Assembly: GCA_017645645.1 (NCBI GenBank)
Contig: JAGCOB010000023.1
Span: 1-64,000 of the forward strand
Direction of reading: 5' to 3'
Length of the DNA: 64,000 nucleotides
Origin: Prevotella sp.
GTDB lineage: Bacteria; Bacteroidota; Bacteroidia; Bacteroidales; Bacteroidaceae
Each line of letters opens with the position of its first letter. The stretch's first letter is position 1. The notes under the pieces are model-generated. The model had not been told where the DNA came from. It worked only from the letters and a program-made list of their open reading frames with translations, and searched no databases. This document shows positions 14,467 through 23,609 of this stretch, one piece after another. The translations under genes were made by a program, and so were the position numbers.

Positions 14467-16648
14467 CCGACTCTAACAGCAAGACACGGCTTGACCAGTC
14501 GTTCTTCTTCGACCATTCCGGCTCGTTACGATAGGGGATATCCAGTCCGTGGTTCATCAGGTAGGCACCGCTGAACGACTTTCCCTCTACAGTCATGGGT
14601 TTCAGGTCGATGCGGTTTAACTCATGTACCTTATACATCCGGTCAGCCTCTAGTCCAGCCATCTTGACACGGGGGAGGTGCTCGTTCTGGAACGACTCCG
14701 TCTTCCACCAATAGAATACCGCTTTGTCCTTTGTATCTGTGACATACATCATAGAGGCTAATCCCTTCTTGTCGTAAGGAGATACAAGGCGGTAGATGTT
14801 ACCAAACTGTACGATAGGACGGATTTGTTTGTACTCGGCAATCGCCTTGCGACAGAGCTCTTTCTCATCGTCTGTCATATTCTTGGGCTGTATCTCCAAA
14901 CCCAGGCGCCCACTCATAGCCACATCGATACGGTATTTCAATGCCGTTGTACGGAATACAGTGTGATTAGGCGTTGCGGAGATATGACTTGCCATAGCGA
15001 TGGCAGGGAAGAAATAGCTGGTGCCCCATTGCATATAGATACGCTGCAAAGCATCGGTGTTGTCGGAAACCCAGAACTCATCGAAATAGGGGAGGACTCC
15101 CCAGTTGGCACGACCACCACCGCTGGCACATGCCTGGATGGTGACATCGGGGAATTTGGCACGGATACGCTGGCATACCTTTTCGAAGCCACGATGGTAC
15201 TCGATATAGAGATGACTCTGGTCGTTCATCGTCAGGTACTGTGAGCCATGGTTCATAATCGGCATGTTGGCATCCCATTTGATATAGTCTATCTCAGGAT
15301 ATTTTGTCATGAGGTTGTCGACGATGCTAAAGACGAAGTCCTGCACTTTCGGATTGGCTAAGTCAAGGACGACCTGTGTACCGCCACGTCCTAATACCGC
15401 ATCACGCTTGGGAGCCTTGATGATCCAGTCAGGATGTGCCTCGTAGAGTTCACTGGTCGTGTTTGCCATCTCAGGCTCTATCCAGATACCGAACTTGATA
15501 CCGTGCTTCTTGGCATCACGTAACAATCCCTCAATACCTTCAGGTAACTTGTTCTTGTCGACCACCCAGTCACCCAGTGACGAGTTGTCAGTCTTACGAG
15601 GATACTTATCGCCAAACCAGCCGTCGTCCATTACGAAGAGCTCACCACCCATCGAGGCGATGTCCGCCATCATCTGGTCCATGCCTTTCTGGTTGATGTC
15701 GAAATAGACACCTTCCCAGGAGTTCAACAGGATTTTCCGCTCCTTGTCACCATGAGCCAGCATATACTTCCTGCCCCATTTGTGGAAATTCCGGGAAACT
15801 CCGGAAAGTCCTTGCTGTGAGAAGGTCAGTGCAAGCTTTGGTGTCACGAAAGTCTCTCCTTTTTTCAGGTGATACTCCGAATTATCCTCGTTGATGCCGG
15901 CAAAGAAATAATGGTATTCCGTATCATCAGTAGTCACTTTCAACCGGTAATTACCCGAGTAACAGAGAGCAGCGCCAATAACCTGTCCTGCATTCTCCTG
16001 TCCCTTGCCGTCTAAGGAGAACATTACCTCCCCATGGTCAGTATGGGAATTGCGTGTTCCGTCCTTATTGACGATTACTTTTTGTCCCGGAGTCAACGGT
16101 TCCTCCACCAGTCGTGCCTCATTAGCCCATGACCCATAGAAATGACTCAGCCATACATCACCACGGCGGATGGGCAGCATGGCAGAGGCAAAGGTTGTCA
16201 AGGTGACCGCCTGTTTTTCATTATTGGTAATCTCCGTCCATGCTTCTATCATATCCTCTTCCTGATATGTCTTGTATCTCAGGTTGACGATGATGGGATA
16301 GGCAGGATCCTTCAGTTGAATGGTTGTGATGTTTCCTGAGCGTTGGAAATCCTCTACTACCAAGGCGGTAGAGAGGTTACCGTCACTATGACGCATGGCA
16401 AGGGCTGCCTCGGCAGGAGTGTTCAGACCATAGGCTGGGTAGACATCCATCCGTCCTCCTTCAGGATTTTGTAAGGTTTGTAGTTCCTTGCCATTCAGTT
16501 TAGCACCGAAATACACATATTTTGGTTGTGATCCCTTCTCCACATCGAGTACCATAGAGATGCTCTTGGTTTCGATGACTACCTGCTCTGCCCATGTCAT
16601 GGTTGTTGACAGACAGAGTAGCATGCTAGTAATGATTTTCGTTTTCAT
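14462..16648 (-). CDS. Secreted GH36 alpha-galactosidase
   Basis: A 728-residue glycoside hydrolase acting on terminal alpha-1,6-galactose (melibiose, raffinose, galactomannan side chains). A signal peptide covers residues 1-20 (ending TWA). The GH36 catalytic pair is visible: the nucleophile in YIKWDANM (Asp 459) and the acid/base in SDNTDALQR (Asp 529). The substrate-binding segment FVMDDGWFGD (about residue 338) is also typical. It starts seven bases after the kinase gene upstream, so it is cotranscribed with two sensor kinases. Confidence 0.93.
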   Translation of the reverse strand: MKTKIITSMLLCLSTTMTWAEQVVIETKSISMVLDVEKGSQPKYVYFGAKLNGKELQTLQNPEGGRMDVYPAYGLNTPAEAALAMRHSDGNLSTALVVEDFQRSGNITTIQLKDPAYPIIVNLRYKTYQEEDMIEAWTEITNNEKQAVTLTTFASAMLPIRRGDVWLSHFYGSWANEARLVEEPLTPGQKVIVNKDGTRNSHTDHGEVMFSLDGKGQENAGQVIGAALCYSGNYRLKVTTDDTEYHYFFAGINEDNSEYHLKKGETFVTPKLALTFSQQGLSGVSRNFHKWGRKYMLAHGDKERKILLNSWEGVYFDINQKGMDQMMADIASMGGELFVMDDGWFGDKYPRKTDNSSLGDWVVDKNKLPEGIEGLLRDAKKHGIKFGIWIEPEMANTTSELYEAHPDWIIKAPKRDAVLGRGGTQVVLDLANPKVQDFVFSIVDNLMTKYPEIDYIKWDANMPIMNHGSQYLTMNDQSHLYIEYHRGFEKVCQRIRAKFPDVTIQACASGGGRANWGVLPYFDEFWVSDNTDALQRIYMQWGTSYFFPAIAMASHISATPNHTVFRTTALKYRIDVAMSGRLGLEIQPKNMTDDEKELCRKAIAEYKQIRPIVQFGNIYRLVSPYDKKGLASMMYVTDTKDKAVFYWWKTESFQNEHLPRVKMAGLEADRMYKVHELNRIDLKPMTVEGKSFSGAYLMNHGLDIPYRNEPEWSKKNDWSSRVLLLESE

Positions 16649-16655
16649 AAAATGT

Positions 16656-18719
16656 TTAGTTGTTGATTTCTTCTATGTTGTTGATGACGCAGGGAATCCA
16701 CATCCAGAAGGTAGAACCTTTTCCAACCTCACTGTCAACGCCGATCTTACCGTCGCAACGCTCTGCGATAGCCTTGCAGATAGACAGTCCAAGACCTGTT
16801 CCCTGTATGTAGTCATTCAGTTTTACAAAACGGTCGAAGACCTTTGCACACTGGTCTTTCGGAATACCAGTTCCAGTGTCTTCACAATATAGATATATAC
16901 CATTGTCCTGTATGCGATATCCCACGCGGATATGACCCTCTTGTGTATATTTGACGGCATTAGTCACGAAGTTTGTAATGACCTGCATAATCCTCCCGAC
17001 ATCCAGACGGGTTTGTAAGATCTTGTATGGATTCTCTTTGATAAATTGGACATTCGGGTTCTCTACACGCTGGGCAAGTGACTGGCACGTGTCATTAAAG
17101 GCATGTGCGAAATCCGTATCCTCTGGTTTCATGACGAGTCCGTTGGAATCCATTGATGAGATAGCCATGATGTCATTAATCAGTCGGAGCAGCATGTCAC
17201 AGTTGTTATGGATGACATGGATAATTTCCTGTTTCTCTTTAGAGGTGGTCATCATCTGCAACAGATCGGAGAATCCCACAATGGCATTCAAGGGCGTGCG
17301 AATCTCATGTGTCATATTGGCGAGGAACACACTCTTCAGTCGTCCAGACTCATTAGCGCGTTGCGTTTCCTTTTTCAAGTGCTCCTGTTTCTGCATCAAC
17401 TGGTGTATGTTACGCCATACACCGAATGCTCCCTTCAGTTTGCCCTGTTCGTCGTATTCTGGGATACTGTTGATTTGTACCCATTGGGGTTCGACGTCAC
17501 GGCGGGACACCATGGGATACATACGTCCCATATAACTCAGTGGTTTGGTTATAACCTCTGCCGGATTACTCAATTGGCGTACGAACTCATCGTCCTGATT
17601 GACGAAGATGCTCTGCAACTGCTGCAGTGTAAACTGGTTATCAACAGTACTTAAACCCTTATAGAACTCAATGACATTACGGTCCAATGAGATACGCCAT
17701 GCCTGGATGCTACATGTCTCCATCAAATAGCGCAGTTCCTTCTCGTAGAGTTGTATCGACTTGTTGGCCTTCTGAATCTGCTGGTCATTAAGTTTCGCCT
17801 GCATATACATCTCGCGTTCTTCTGTGATATCACGAATGGCAATAGCGATATATGTGAGTTTCCCTTTCTCGTCGTGGATAGGGTGCAGGCGGATTTCCAG
17901 ATAGATATGCAAGTCATTGTATTCGCTCTTCGAACAAACCCAGAGTTCCTCTACGTTATTCTTGTCTACATTTTCATGGAAAGGAGGTGCGTCAAAGAGA
18001 TTAGTATTGGAGAAATAGGAATCGTAGTCATCACTGTCGAAATGACAGAGTTCACGCATTTTCTTATTGGCATCAATTAGCCATCCTTCAGCACTGTAGA
18101 ACGATAGTCCGATGATAGAATGCTCGAAGACGAGTTTATATTTTTTCACGAGTTCTTCTTCCTGTTCTTGTTGCAACATCAGTTCCGTCTCATCAATCAG
18201 TGTACTGATAACCGCAACAGGACGTATTATTCCTGGAACATATTCTCCAATACTGTAATTATGGAGGTATCCCCATCTGGGTTCTCCGCCTTCGAAGTTA
18301 AAATTCCATCGATAGTTAAACTCCTTTGACTTCACTTCTCCGCTGATAACCTGACGGATACTATGGAGTGTCTCAGGCAGGTCGTCGGGGTGAACGTGCG
18401 CTTTCCACTCATCAGAGGAAACGCCTTTGTCCGGAATCATGTGTCCATACAACTTGTTGGTATAGTTTCTGGCAACATCGTACATGATAACATTCGTTTC
18501 ACAACTCTTCAATGCTTGTTGCATGAGGATATTTGTCTGCTTTGACTGAAGAGAGGCGTGACGGATGCGTCGTAGGATGATCTGGTTATAGATGATGACG
18601 ACGACAAAAACGACGATTACGCCTATCACCATCATCATTGGAATCATTTGGGGTGACTGATGGGTAGGTGGCGGAGGACCTTGTAGAAAAAGGTGGATGC
18701 TGTATAATATTGTGTTCAT
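16656..18719 (-). CDS. PAS-domain sensor histidine kinase (intact)
   Basis: A 687-residue membrane kinase. One membrane segment (about residues 25-47) is followed by several PAS-like regions, then a HisKA domain with a normal H-box NMTHEIRTPLN, and a HATPase domain with N-box TNFVTNAVKYT, G1 box EDTGTGIP and G2 box GTGLGLSICKA. All catalytic residues are in place. There is no receiver domain, and no response regulator gene lies nearby. It starts eight bases after the pseudokinase gene. Confidence 0.9.
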   Translation of the reverse strand: MNTILYSIHLFLQGPPPPTHQSPQMIPMMMVIGVIVVFVVVIIYNQIILRRIRHASLQSKQTNILMQQALKSCETNVIMYDVARNYTNKLYGHMIPDKGVSSDEWKAHVHPDDLPETLHSIRQVISGEVKSKEFNYRWNFNFEGGEPRWGYLHNYSIGEYVPGIIRPVAVISTLIDETELMLQQEQEEELVKKYKLVFEHSIIGLSFYSAEGWLIDANKKMRELCHFDSDDYDSYFSNTNLFDAPPFHENVDKNNVEELWVCSKSEYNDLHIYLEIRLHPIHDEKGKLTYIAIAIRDITEEREMYMQAKLNDQQIQKANKSIQLYEKELRYLMETCSIQAWRISLDRNVIEFYKGLSTVDNQFTLQQLQSIFVNQDDEFVRQLSNPAEVITKPLSYMGRMYPMVSRRDVEPQWVQINSIPEYDEQGKLKGAFGVWRNIHQLMQKQEHLKKETQRANESGRLKSVFLANMTHEIRTPLNAIVGFSDLLQMMTTSKEKQEIIHVIHNNCDMLLRLINDIMAISSMDSNGLVMKPEDTDFAHAFNDTCQSLAQRVENPNVQFIKENPYKILQTRLDVGRIMQVITNFVTNAVKYTQEGHIRVGYRIQDNGIYLYCEDTGTGIPKDQCAKVFDRFVKLNDYIQGTGLGLSICKAIAERCDGKIGVDSEVGKGSTFWMWIPCVINNIEEINN

Positions 18720-18727
18720 ATGATTAC

Positions 18728-20884
18728 TTAACCAATGTTTGATACTGATATTGTTTTTCTCTCTACCACTTTTGGCTTACATGGCAAGAATATCCATGCC
18801 GTAGTGCCTTTTCCTAATTCAGACGTCATTTCCACAGAACCACCCATCTTCTTGATAAGTGCTTCAACAATAGGCAGGTCAAGACCTGTTCCGCAAAATC
18901 TTTCTTGTTTGTCGCGCACAAAGCGTTCGAATACTTTGGGTAAGGTCTCAGGGTCAATACCACCGCCAGTGTCTTCTATGATGATGACCAGTTCTTCACG
19001 TCGGTATTCGTATTTAGCACGAACAGTTCCTTTACGGGTGAAGTTGGCTGAAGCCGCACATAGTATTTGGATGGCTTTGCCCAACTGTTCCACGTCACCG
19101 TTGATGACCAGATGCTCGTAAGGATTCTCTATAAAGGTCCTGACCTCAGGAGTCAAACTGACCCATCCCATCTGACAAAAAGATTCGAAAAGTTCAGCGA
19201 AGTCAAAGTCGTCATGTTTAAAATCTACCATATCCGCATCGATGCGCGACAGGAAGAGAATGTCGTTGATGAGGCGTAATAGGGTGTTCGTATTTCGCTT
19301 GATCTCCTCTACAAAGACAGGCTCGTCAGTCTCGTCGTGTTCCATCTCAAAGAGCTCGGCAAAGCCTAATACAGAATTCAAGGGAGTACGGATCTCATAG
19401 CTCATATTGGTTAGGAATGACTCTTTTAATAATTCTGCCTCTTGTGCCTTCTTGGTTTCGATGGCAAGAAGTCGCTCTGTTTCCAACATATCCGTCATCT
19501 CGCGACACAAACCGAAATAATGCGACACCTTGCTATCATTATCTAAGATTGGTACCATGTTAAACAACAATGCCACTTGCCGTTTCTTCTTGTCTCTGAT
19601 TTCTGTCTCGATGGTTTGTTCTATCGCATAGGGCGTAAGATGGTCCATGCGGTTCAGTGCGCTGGATACGGCACGACGATACTGGGGCATGGCCAAACGG
19701 ATGCACCGCAATTGTGAGAGACGCATCTGCGATTTGTCAACAGTATTGGATACAGTGAAAGAATAGGTATTGGGGCGATAGTCCACTAACCGTACATTAC
19801 TGATTCGCAACGCATAGTTGATGTTGTCAATATACTCCTGGATATGCTGGATAGCCTTTTTCAGTTGTAGGGCACCTTCTTGTTGCTTATGGAAGGAGTC
19901 AACCATCTCACTGATGTTACGTCCTGCGATATAAACACCTTCTAGTTCTCCATCCTCATTATGGACGGTATTGACAGATGCCTCATAGTAAATCTTGCCC
20001 GTTTTTCCAGACTTTGTACTCCAGTGACGTGTTGTGTCATACTCTTCTATTTCAACGACAGATGACATGTGAGTATGGTCTATCTTCGTGAAGTCAATGT
20101 TGTTAAAGAAGGCATTCTCGTTGAAATAATGTTTTTCCTTGATGAGTGCTTCTTTGTCTGGTATGTCAAATGAATTACAGGCAGTGTCGTTGAGGTCTGT
20201 CAATTGTCCATTCTTGTCGTAATATAACATATCAACCAATGATGAGTTAAAAACGGTGTGATAGCGCATCATTAGTTTGTTGGCTTTATTCTTTTTTTCT
20301 TGTTCGGCAGTGATGTCACGCTGTACACCAAGTATATGGGTAACATGCCCTTTAGAATCTTTCTCTGCTATCGAGAGGTGTATCTCATAATACTTAACAT
20401 CCTCTCCGTTAACTTTATTGTTGCGGAGATGGATAGTGGAGGTAAATCGCCTGTTCTCACAAATGTCGAAGATGGCAGAACGCATCATCTCAAAGTCATC
20501 GCGTTCAAAAAAACGGGCAAAATCGATAGGGTTGTATTCTTGGACGGTTTCTCCTGTTTCCGAAATATATTTATAGTGGCGTGTCACCGTATCATATATC
20601 CACATTCGCATCCTTCCTGTCTGCATGATAATAGAAAGGCGTGCATTCTGACTATGCTGTTGTTTGTTGATATCCTGTTCGCGATAGACATATAGGCGGT
20701 TATAGAACAACAACAGGAAAATGCCAATCAGAAATCCTGCAACAAGGTAGGCAAGAACATGATTAAAATCAAAGATGTTGTCGAAATGGAAGTTCTGTGC
20801 CTGTAGGATTGTTGGCACTGGCAATAGGAAAGCAAGGACAACCAGGCGACAAATTATGTCATGTAGTTTCTTTAGGTTCATCAT
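18728..20884 (-). CDS. PAS-domain histidine kinase homologue with lost catalytic residues (pseudokinase)
   Basis: A 718-residue protein with signal/anchor segments near residues 10-25 and 45-62, PAS-like regions and a kinase core homologous to the next gene. The H-box reads NMSYEIRTPLN: the phosphoacceptor His is Tyr 496 (codon at 19397-19399). The N-box (ILCAASANFT) has lost both Asn residues, and the G2 box reads GTGLDLPIV instead of GTGLGLSIC. The G1 box EDTGGGI is kept. The frame is intact and the product full length, so it is probably a partner or regulator of the kinase downstream rather than a dead gene. Confidence 0.85.
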   Translation of the reverse strand: MMNLKKLHDIICRLVVLAFLLPVPTILQAQNFHFDNIFDFNHVLAYLVAGFLIGIFLLLFYNRLYVYREQDINKQQHSQNARLSIIMQTGRMRMWIYDTVTRHYKYISETGETVQEYNPIDFARFFERDDFEMMRSAIFDICENRRFTSTIHLRNNKVNGEDVKYYEIHLSIAEKDSKGHVTHILGVQRDITAEQEKKNKANKLMMRYHTVFNSSLVDMLYYDKNGQLTDLNDTACNSFDIPDKEALIKEKHYFNENAFFNNIDFTKIDHTHMSSVVEIEEYDTTRHWSTKSGKTGKIYYEASVNTVHNEDGELEGVYIAGRNISEMVDSFHKQQEGALQLKKAIQHIQEYIDNINYALRISNVRLVDYRPNTYSFTVSNTVDKSQMRLSQLRCIRLAMPQYRRAVSSALNRMDHLTPYAIEQTIETEIRDKKKRQVALLFNMVPILDNDSKVSHYFGLCREMTDMLETERLLAIETKKAQEAELLKESFLTNMSYEIRTPLNSVLGFAELFEMEHDETDEPVFVEEIKRNTNTLLRLINDILFLSRIDADMVDFKHDDFDFAELFESFCQMGWVSLTPEVRTFIENPYEHLVINGDVEQLGKAIQILCAASANFTRKGTVRAKYEYRREELVIIIEDTGGGIDPETLPKVFERFVRDKQERFCGTGLDLPIVEALIKKMGGSVEMTSELGKGTTAWIFLPCKPKVVERKTISVSNIG

Positions 20885-20915
20885 TATAGGCTAAAAGATA
20901 TATGCTATCAGCCTA

Positions 20916-20947
20916 CAAAGATAGGATATTTCGGTGATTATCCCAAA
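20916..20947 (-). promoter_or_regulatory. Promoter of the kinase-kinase-GH36-MATE operon
   Basis: On the minus strand TTTG (20947-20944), a 20-base spacer and TATCTTTG (20923-20916): a full consensus match, giving a leader of about 25 bases before the ATG at 20884. Confidence 0.85.
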
Positions 20948-20970
20948 TTTTTTTGTCGTTTTTTACGAAA

Positions 20971-21000
20971 ACGGCCGCAGATACGATATTCTGCGGCCGT
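20971..21000 (-). terminator. cysK terminator
   Basis: A perfect 11 bp G+C-rich stem, ACGGCCGCAGA (20971-20981) with TCTGCGGCCGT (20990-21000), followed on the minus strand by TTT. It sits 21 bases after the cysK stop. Confidence 0.85.
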
Positions 21001-21021
21001 GGACTATGTGTTTAGGAAGGT

Positions 21022-21969
21022 TTATAGTGGATATTCCTCAAAGGCATAGAGTACTGTTGACAGATATCGCTCACCTGTGTCAGGCAGTAATGCGACAATC
21101 GTCTTACCTGCGTTTTCAGGACGCTGGGCGATGAGGGTGGCACCGTAGGCGGCTGCACCAGAGGAGATACCTACCAGCAAACCGTCCTGTTGGGCAAGCT
21201 CGCGTCCTGTACGGATGGCATCGTCGTTGTCGATGTCAAGGACTTCGTCAATGACACTGGCATCGTAGGTCTTAGGTACGAAGCCTGCACCAATGCCCTG
21301 GATCTTGTGCGGACCGCTCTGTCCACCGTTCAGGACGGGTGAGGAAGAAGGCTCTACGGCAATGATCTTGATATCGGGATTCTTCTCTTTTAGATATTTG
21401 CCGATACCAGAAACGGTGCCGCCCGTGCCTACGCCGGCTACGAAGATGTCTATCTTACCGCCTGTGTCCTTCCATATCTCAGGACCTGTGGTGCCATAGT
21501 GCTTGGCAGGATTGGCTGGATTTTCAAACTGCTGTAAGATGATGGAGCCTGGAATACTGTCACGCAACTCCTCTGCAGCACGGATGGCACCGGCCATACC
21601 GTCTTTGCCGCTGGTGAGACGAACCTCTGCACCGTATGCCTTTACCAGATTACGACGTTCCACACTCATTGTCTCAGGCATTGTCAGGATGAGTTTATAG
21701 CCTTTGACAGCAGACACGAGGGCGAGTCCGACACCCGTATTGCCACTGGTGGGTTCGATAATGGTTGCTCCAGGTTTGAGCAGTCCTTTCTGCTCTGCGT
21801 CCTCAATCATGGCGAGGGCGATACGGTCTTTTACACTACCTCCGGGGTTGAAGAACTCTACTTTTGCAATGATAGGGGTCTTTAAGCCTTTTGATGCGGA
21901 GAATTTACTGAGTTCGAGCAACGGAGTGTTGCCAATCAGTTCTGTCAGTTGTTTTGCAATGTTTGCCAT
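21022..21969 (-). CDS. cysK: Cysteine synthase A (O-acetylserine sulfhydrylase)
   Basis: A 315-residue PLP enzyme that makes cysteine from O-acetylserine and sulfide. Visible are GNTPLLEL (residues 13-20), the PLP lysine in GGSVKDRI (Lys 47), the substrate loop [12 protein letters not shown], and the glycine-rich phosphate loop [10 protein letters not shown]. It lies 36 bases after metY on the same strand, so the two are likely cotranscribed and share the metY promoter and any operator. Confidence 0.95.
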   Translation of the reverse strand: MANIAKQLTELIGNTPLLELSKFSASKGLKTPIIAKVEFFNPGGSVKDRIALAMIEDAEQKGLLKPGATIIEPTSGNTGVGLALVSAVKGYKLILTMPETMSVERRNLVKAYGAEVRLTSGKDGMAGAIRAAEELRDSIPGSIILQQFENPANPAKHYGTTGPEIWKDTGGKIDIFVAGVGTGGTVSGIGKYLKEKNPDIKIIAVEPSSSPVLNGGQSGPHKIQGIGAGFVPKTYDASVIDEVLDIDNDDAIRTGRELAQQDGLLVGISSGAAAYGATLIAQRPENAGKTIVALLPDTGERYLSTVLYAFEEYPL

Positions 21970-22005
21970 AATCGTATTGTTTTAATTGTTTTATATTCTT
22001 TTATG

Positions 22006-23295
22006 TTAAATCTTTTCAAATGCCTGTGAAAGATCTTCGATGATATCATCGATATGCTCAGTGCCAATACTGAGTCGGACGGTTGAAGGTGTGATATGCT
22101 GATCCTCTAATTCTTCCGGTGACAGTTGTGAGTGGGTGGTGGTATAGGGATGGATAACCAGACTCTTCACATCGGCTACATTGGCAAGGAGAGAGAAAAT
22201 CTCTAATGCGTCAATAAATTTCCAAGCCTCTTTTTCACCGCCCTTGATTTCGAAGGTGAAGATGCTTCCTGCTCCTTTCGGGAAGTATTTCTGATAGAGG
22301 GCGTGGTCTGGATGGTCGGGCAGGGAAGGATGATTGACCTTTGCCACCTTTGGATGGTTCTTCAGGAAGTCCACTACCTTCAGGGCATTCTCCACATGAC
22401 GCTCTACACGCAGGCTCAGTGTTTCCAGTCCTTGTAACAGGATGAATGCATTGAAGGGTGAGAGGGTGGCACCTGTGTCACGCAGGATGACGGCACGGAT
22501 ACGGGTGACAAAGGCAGCGGCTCCTGCTACATCAGCAAAGACGGCTCCGTGATAGGAGGGGTCTGGCATTGCCAGTGTGGGGAACTTGTCGGCATTCGCC
22601 TTCCAGTCGAAGGAACCACCGTCGACGATGACACCGCCTAAGGAAGAACCGTGTCCGCCGATGAACTTGGTGGCAGAGTGTACCACAATGTCAGCACCGT
22701 GTTCAATAGGACGGATCAGGTACGGTGTACCAAAGGTGTTGTCGATGATCAGGGGGATGTTGTGCTTGTGGGCTAATGCAGCCAGTGCCTCAATATCCGT
22801 GACATCGGAGTTGGGGTTGCCGAAGGTTTCTGCATACACTACTTTCGTGTTTGGTTTAATGGCTGCCTCCACGGCTGCGAGGTCGTTCACGTTTACGATG
22901 GAATTAGTGATTCCCTGGGTAGCCAAAGTGTGGGTGATGAGGTTATACGAACCACCGTAGAGGTTGTCGGCTGCCACGATATGATCTCCAGCCTGTGCGA
23001 TATTCTGCAGAGCATAAGTGATAGCTGCTGCACCACTTGCCACGGCAAGACCAGCAACACCGCCCTCAAGGGCCGCCACGCGATCCTCGAACACACCCTG
23101 AGTGGAGTTGGTCAGTCTGCCGTAGATGTTACCGGCATCACGCAGTCCGAAGCGGTCAGCGGCATGCTGTGAGTTACGGAACACATAGGAAGTGGTCTGG
23201 TAGATGGGCACGGCACGGGCATCCGTAGCAGGGTCTGGCTGTTCTTGTCCTACATGCAGTTGCAAAGTCTCGAAGTGTAATTTCTTGTTACTCAT
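22006..23295 (-). CDS. metY: O-acetylhomoserine sulfhydrylase (MetY)
   Basis: A 429-residue PLP enzyme of the Cys/Met metabolism family that makes homocysteine directly from O-acetylhomoserine and sulfide. The start SNKKLHFETLQLHVGQ with PDPATDARAVPIYQTTSYVF is diagnostic, and the PLP lysine is in VHSATKFIGGHG. The ATG at 23295 is chosen: it has AGGAAAC ahead of it, while the open frame extending to 23451 crosses the promoter. First gene of a metY-cysK operon. Confidence 0.94.
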   Translation of the reverse strand: MSNKKLHFETLQLHVGQEQPDPATDARAVPIYQTTSYVFRNSQHAADRFGLRDAGNIYGRLTNSTQGVFEDRVAALEGGVAGLAVASGAAAITYALQNIAQAGDHIVAADNLYGGSYNLITHTLATQGITNSIVNVNDLAAVEAAIKPNTKVVYAETFGNPNSDVTDIEALAALAHKHNIPLIIDNTFGTPYLIRPIEHGADIVVHSATKFIGGHGSSLGGVIVDGGSFDWKANADKFPTLAMPDPSYHGAVFADVAGAAAFVTRIRAVILRDTGATLSPFNAFILLQGLETLSLRVERHVENALKVVDFLKNHPKVAKVNHPSLPDHPDHALYQKYFPKGAGSIFTFEIKGGEKEAWKFIDALEIFSLLANVADVKSLVIHPYTTTHSQLSPEELEDQHITPSTVRLSIGTEHIDDIIEDLSQAFEKI

Positions 23296-23366
23296 AATTT
23301 GTTTCCTTTCTTTTATTATATTATTAATTAATTTCAAGTTCGTGGCATGATTTCTGAACCACGATG

Positions 23367-23374
23367 CAAAGGTA
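23367..23374 (-). promoter_or_regulatory. -7 box of the metY-cysK promoter
   Basis: CAAAGGTA reads TACCTTTG on the minus strand, giving a leader of about 65 bases before the ATG at 23295. Confidence 0.65.
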
Positions 23375-23419
23375 CGGCGAAATCCGCATACCCGAAATAG
23401 CACAAATGGGGCATTCTGC

Positions 23420-23437
23420 ATACCACAATCGTGGTAT
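23420..23437. promoter_or_regulatory. Perfect palindrome upstream of metY (candidate operator)
   Basis: ATACCAC-AATC-GTGGTAT has perfect 7 bp arms. It lies about 60 bases upstream of the predicted metY start of transcription, a typical activator position. A related inverted pair, CGTGG (23341-23345) and CCACG (23359-23363), lies at the start of transcription. The rest of the 314-base gap between metY and the next gene holds the hairpin-promoter element at 23499-23601. Confidence 0.55.
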
Positions 23438-23498
23438 TTAAGAGATATCAACTGATTTATTTGGTGGATTGTGGAGAATATAGTACGACTGAGACAAG

Positions 23499-23601
23499 TC
23501 TCGAAGATACTCCCACATTCCCGAACTACGTTCGCCTACCCGTAGCCTTTCGAGAAAACTCAAATAATATTTGGTTTTCTGCTCATTTATTCGTACTTTC
23601 G
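23499..23601 (+). promoter_or_regulatory. Hairpin-plus-promoter element ahead of the esterase gene (copy 2)
   Basis: Outer inverted repeat TCTCGAA (23499-23505) and TTCGAGA (23549-23555), then a hairpin at 23555-23578 (CAAAT/ATTTG with A-run/T-run extension), then GCTCATTTATTCG and a -7 box TACTTTCG (23594-23601). The ATG follows within 8-14 bases. Same architecture as at 11900-11947. Confidence 0.6.
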
Positions 23602-23609
23602 CAAACGGA

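Noticed and set aside
14462-20884. Polysaccharide utilisation locus around GH36
   Set aside because: No SusC/SusD pair or hybrid sensor with DNA-binding domain is present.
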